A DNA stretch of 7,518 nucleotides from an uncultured Acidobacteriota bacterium (GTDB lineage Bacteria > Acidobacteriota > Vicinamibacteria > Vicinamibacterales > SCN-69-37), in assembly GCA_937880585.1 (NCBI GenBank), contig CALFMR010000112.1, positions 1-7,518 on the forward strand, written 5' to 3'. The notes under the pieces were generated by a model, which saw nothing but the letters and a program-made list of their open reading frames with translations, was not told the origin of the DNA and did no database searches. The translations under genes were made by a program, and so were the position numbers. This document shows positions 6,140-7,518 of this stretch, piece after piece; the first letter of the stretch is position 1, and each line of letters opens with the position of its first letter.

Positions 6140-7518
6140 CCGTTCAGCTCCCGCCGCTCGCAGAACAGCAACCGGTTGCTGCCGCTGTCTCCGTCCATGG
6201 TCTCGACGACGACGAAACCTTGCCTCGAGAGGGCCGCGCGCAAGTTGTCTTCGGTGTACCAGGCGAAGTAACGAGGCGGAAAGAACACCTTGCGCTCGGG
6301 ATTCCGACGCCGCACACGCGAGTCCTCCCACGCCCGGAAATCCACTACGAGCCACCGGACCGCGAACTGGCCCAGCGTCGCAATCGCCTGCTCGAAGTTC
6401 AGGTCGAGTCCGAAAATCAGATCGAGCATGACGTCGAGCGCGAGCACCATGTCGCATCGAAGACGGGACGCGGCCGGCCGAAGCGCGCGCCCGCAGAGCC
6501 CCATGGCCGGCGATGGATTGGCGATGTCCATGATGAGCGGCAGGATGTCGAGCTTCTCGGACCTGGCGACGGCATACAGACCGCCGACCGCCGCGGCGTT
6601 CGTGTCGAGCACGACGACACGGGCGCCTGCCGCAGCCGCACAGACGGCCGGCCACGGTTCGGTTGCCTCCGCGCAGAGCACGGACGCGGGGCGCGCCGCC
6701 GCCAGGGCGCGATGGATCGACCGCTGCCGAACGGACCATGCGGAAGAGGGGTGGCGATCGGCGAGCGCGGCCTTGGGCGCGTCGATCGGCGTCCGAGGCA
6801 TGTCGATCCGCTCGACCGACGCGCGGAGGGCCTCGACGACGGTCACATGATCGTAGGTCTCGTTGCCGGCCGGCCTGAGCCGCGACCGCACGCGTTCGTA
6901 CAGCGAGGCCGCACGGGCCGCGGCCGAGATCCGGTTGCCCAGCCTCTGCGCGAGGGCCTGCTCATCGGGCGTCAGGCGCAAGTGCGGATCGCGGAGCAGC
7001 GCCCTGGCAATCCTTCCATGTCCGGCGGCCATCATCTGCAGCGGCCAGACGAAGTGCTGCATGAACTGATTGCGTCCGAGCCACTCGCGGCCGGCGACGA
7101 GAGGGACGATCGACGCGAAGTCGACAAAGCGCGGCCGGCACCCGTCGAACACGATGTTGAACGGATTCGCGTCCTGCGTCGTCACGCCTTCGCGCGCCAG
7201 CTCGAGTTCGAGGTCCAGGACGAAGGACGCGGCGTCCTTGAACATGGCGTCGCACCAGGCGAACGGATAGGCGACAAAGGGCAGCACGTCGTGTTGAACG
7301 ACGAGGGCGTAACCGTCGAGTTGAAGGCCGGTCAGTCGGCTCCCGACGAGGAAGCCCCGTTCGACGAGGGCGTCAATCGCGCCGCGTGCGAACAGCCCTT
7401 CGTAGAAGTCCGCGCGCCACGCCGTGAGCCCGCGGTAAAGATGATCGCGCCACCAAAAGAGACGCCCGTTCGGATCGCCGAGAAACCAGCCGTCGAACTG
7501 GATTTCGTCGGCTGGAAT
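6136..7518 (-). CDS. Kinase-like plus methyltransferase-like two-domain protein, 5'-truncated by the window edge
   Basis: The frame is open to the right edge, giving 460 residues with no start, so the N-terminus is missing. Residues 113-140 of the visible part, with DANPFNIVFDG (116-126) and RFVDFASI (130-137), resemble the catalytic and metal loops of aminoglycoside-phosphotransferase-like folds, with Asp and Asn in place but no His-Gly-Asp. NQFMQHFVWPLQMM follows. The C-terminal half (about 275-455) aligns by eye with class I methyltransferases of a family that includes rhizobial NoeA-like proteins. It retains VVVLDTN (301-307) and LPLIMDIANPSPAMG (326-340). The glycine-rich motif I is replaced by LCAEATEPWP (281-290), so SAM binding is doubtful. 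The gene faces the operon and ends 51 nt from it. Any in-frame start inside the window, such as GTG 7287, would cut the conserved part. Function is not established. Confidence 0.75.
   Translation of the reverse strand: MPADEIQFDGWFLGDPNGRLFWWRDHLYRGLTAWRADFYEGLFARGAIDALVERGFLVGSRLTGLQLDGYALVVQHDVLPFVAYPFAWCDAMFKDAASFVLDLELELAREGVTTQDANPFNIVFDGCRPRFVDFASIVPLVAGREWLGRNQFMQHFVWPLQMMAAGHGRIARALLRDPHLRLTPDEQALAQRLGNRISAAARAASLYERVRSRLRPAGNETYDHVTVVEALRASVERIDMPRTPIDAPKAALADRHPSSAWSVRQRSIHRALAAARPASVLCAEATEPWPAVCAAAAGARVVVLDTNAAAVGGLYAVARSEKLDILPLIMDIANPSPAMGLCGRALRPAASRLRCDMVLALDVMLDLIFGLDLNFEQAIATLGQFAVRWLVVDFRAWEDSRVRRRNPERKVFFPPRYFAWYTEDNLRAALSRQGFVVVETMDGDSGSNRLLFCERRELNG

Noticed and set aside
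5529..6431. 300-codon plus-strand frame crossing the PIG-L gene and the convergent junction
   Set aside because: It runs across the end of one well-supported gene and into the antisense of another, with an Arg/Pro-rich translation and no motif.
1..7518. Mobile element, phage, CRISPR or RNA-gene content
   Set aside because: No transposase, integrase, terminal repeats, regularly spaced repeats, tRNA cloverleaf or rRNA-like sequence was seen on either strand.

Overview
This GC-rich window, with third codon positions mostly G or C, carries seven protein-coding genes. It reads as an internal slice of a surface-glycan (O-antigen, capsule or exopolysaccharide) or secondary-metabolite sugar locus. 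The base composition and protein style fit a high-GC Gram-negative or environmental lineage such as Acidobacteriota, Gemmatimonadota, Myxococcota or a proteobacterium, but nothing here fixes the taxon. I see no rRNA, tRNA, CRISPR array, transposase or integrase.

Layout. (a) Positions 1-782, minus strand: the N-terminal 260 residues of a family 2 glycosyltransferase whose C-terminus lies off the left edge. (b) 783-1062: a divergent intergenic region with a GC-rich hairpin and a CG-repeat palindrome. (c) 1063-6084, plus strand: a tight five-gene operon with junctions of +8, +1, -4 and +13 nt. Its products are a zinc-finger sugar C-methyltransferase, an extended-SDR NAD(P)-dependent epimerase/dehydratase/reductase, an RmlC-like cupin epimerase, a DUF4910 aminopeptidase-like protein with a C-terminal winged helix, and a PIG-L/LmbE-type deacetylase. 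(d) 6085-6135: a short convergent gap. (e) 6136-7518, minus strand: most of a two-part protein, a kinase-like segment followed by a methyltransferase-like domain with a degenerate SAM-binding loop. Its N-terminus lies off the right edge.

How the genes may work together (inference). The first three operon genes match the C-3 methyltransferase, epimerase and 4-ketoreductase steps that convert dTDP-4-keto-6-deoxyhexoses into C-methyl-branched L-sugars of the mycarose or noviose type. No rmlA or rmlB homologue or 2,3-dehydratase is in the window, so the nucleotide-sugar precursor would have to be made elsewhere. The DUF4910 and PIG-L pair adds two metal-hydrolase-type proteins, and PIG-L enzymes remove N-acyl groups from amino sugars. 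The flanking glycosyltransferase would use an activated sugar. The least understood parts are the DUF4910/PIG-L pair and the kinase-like/methyltransferase-like protein at the right edge.
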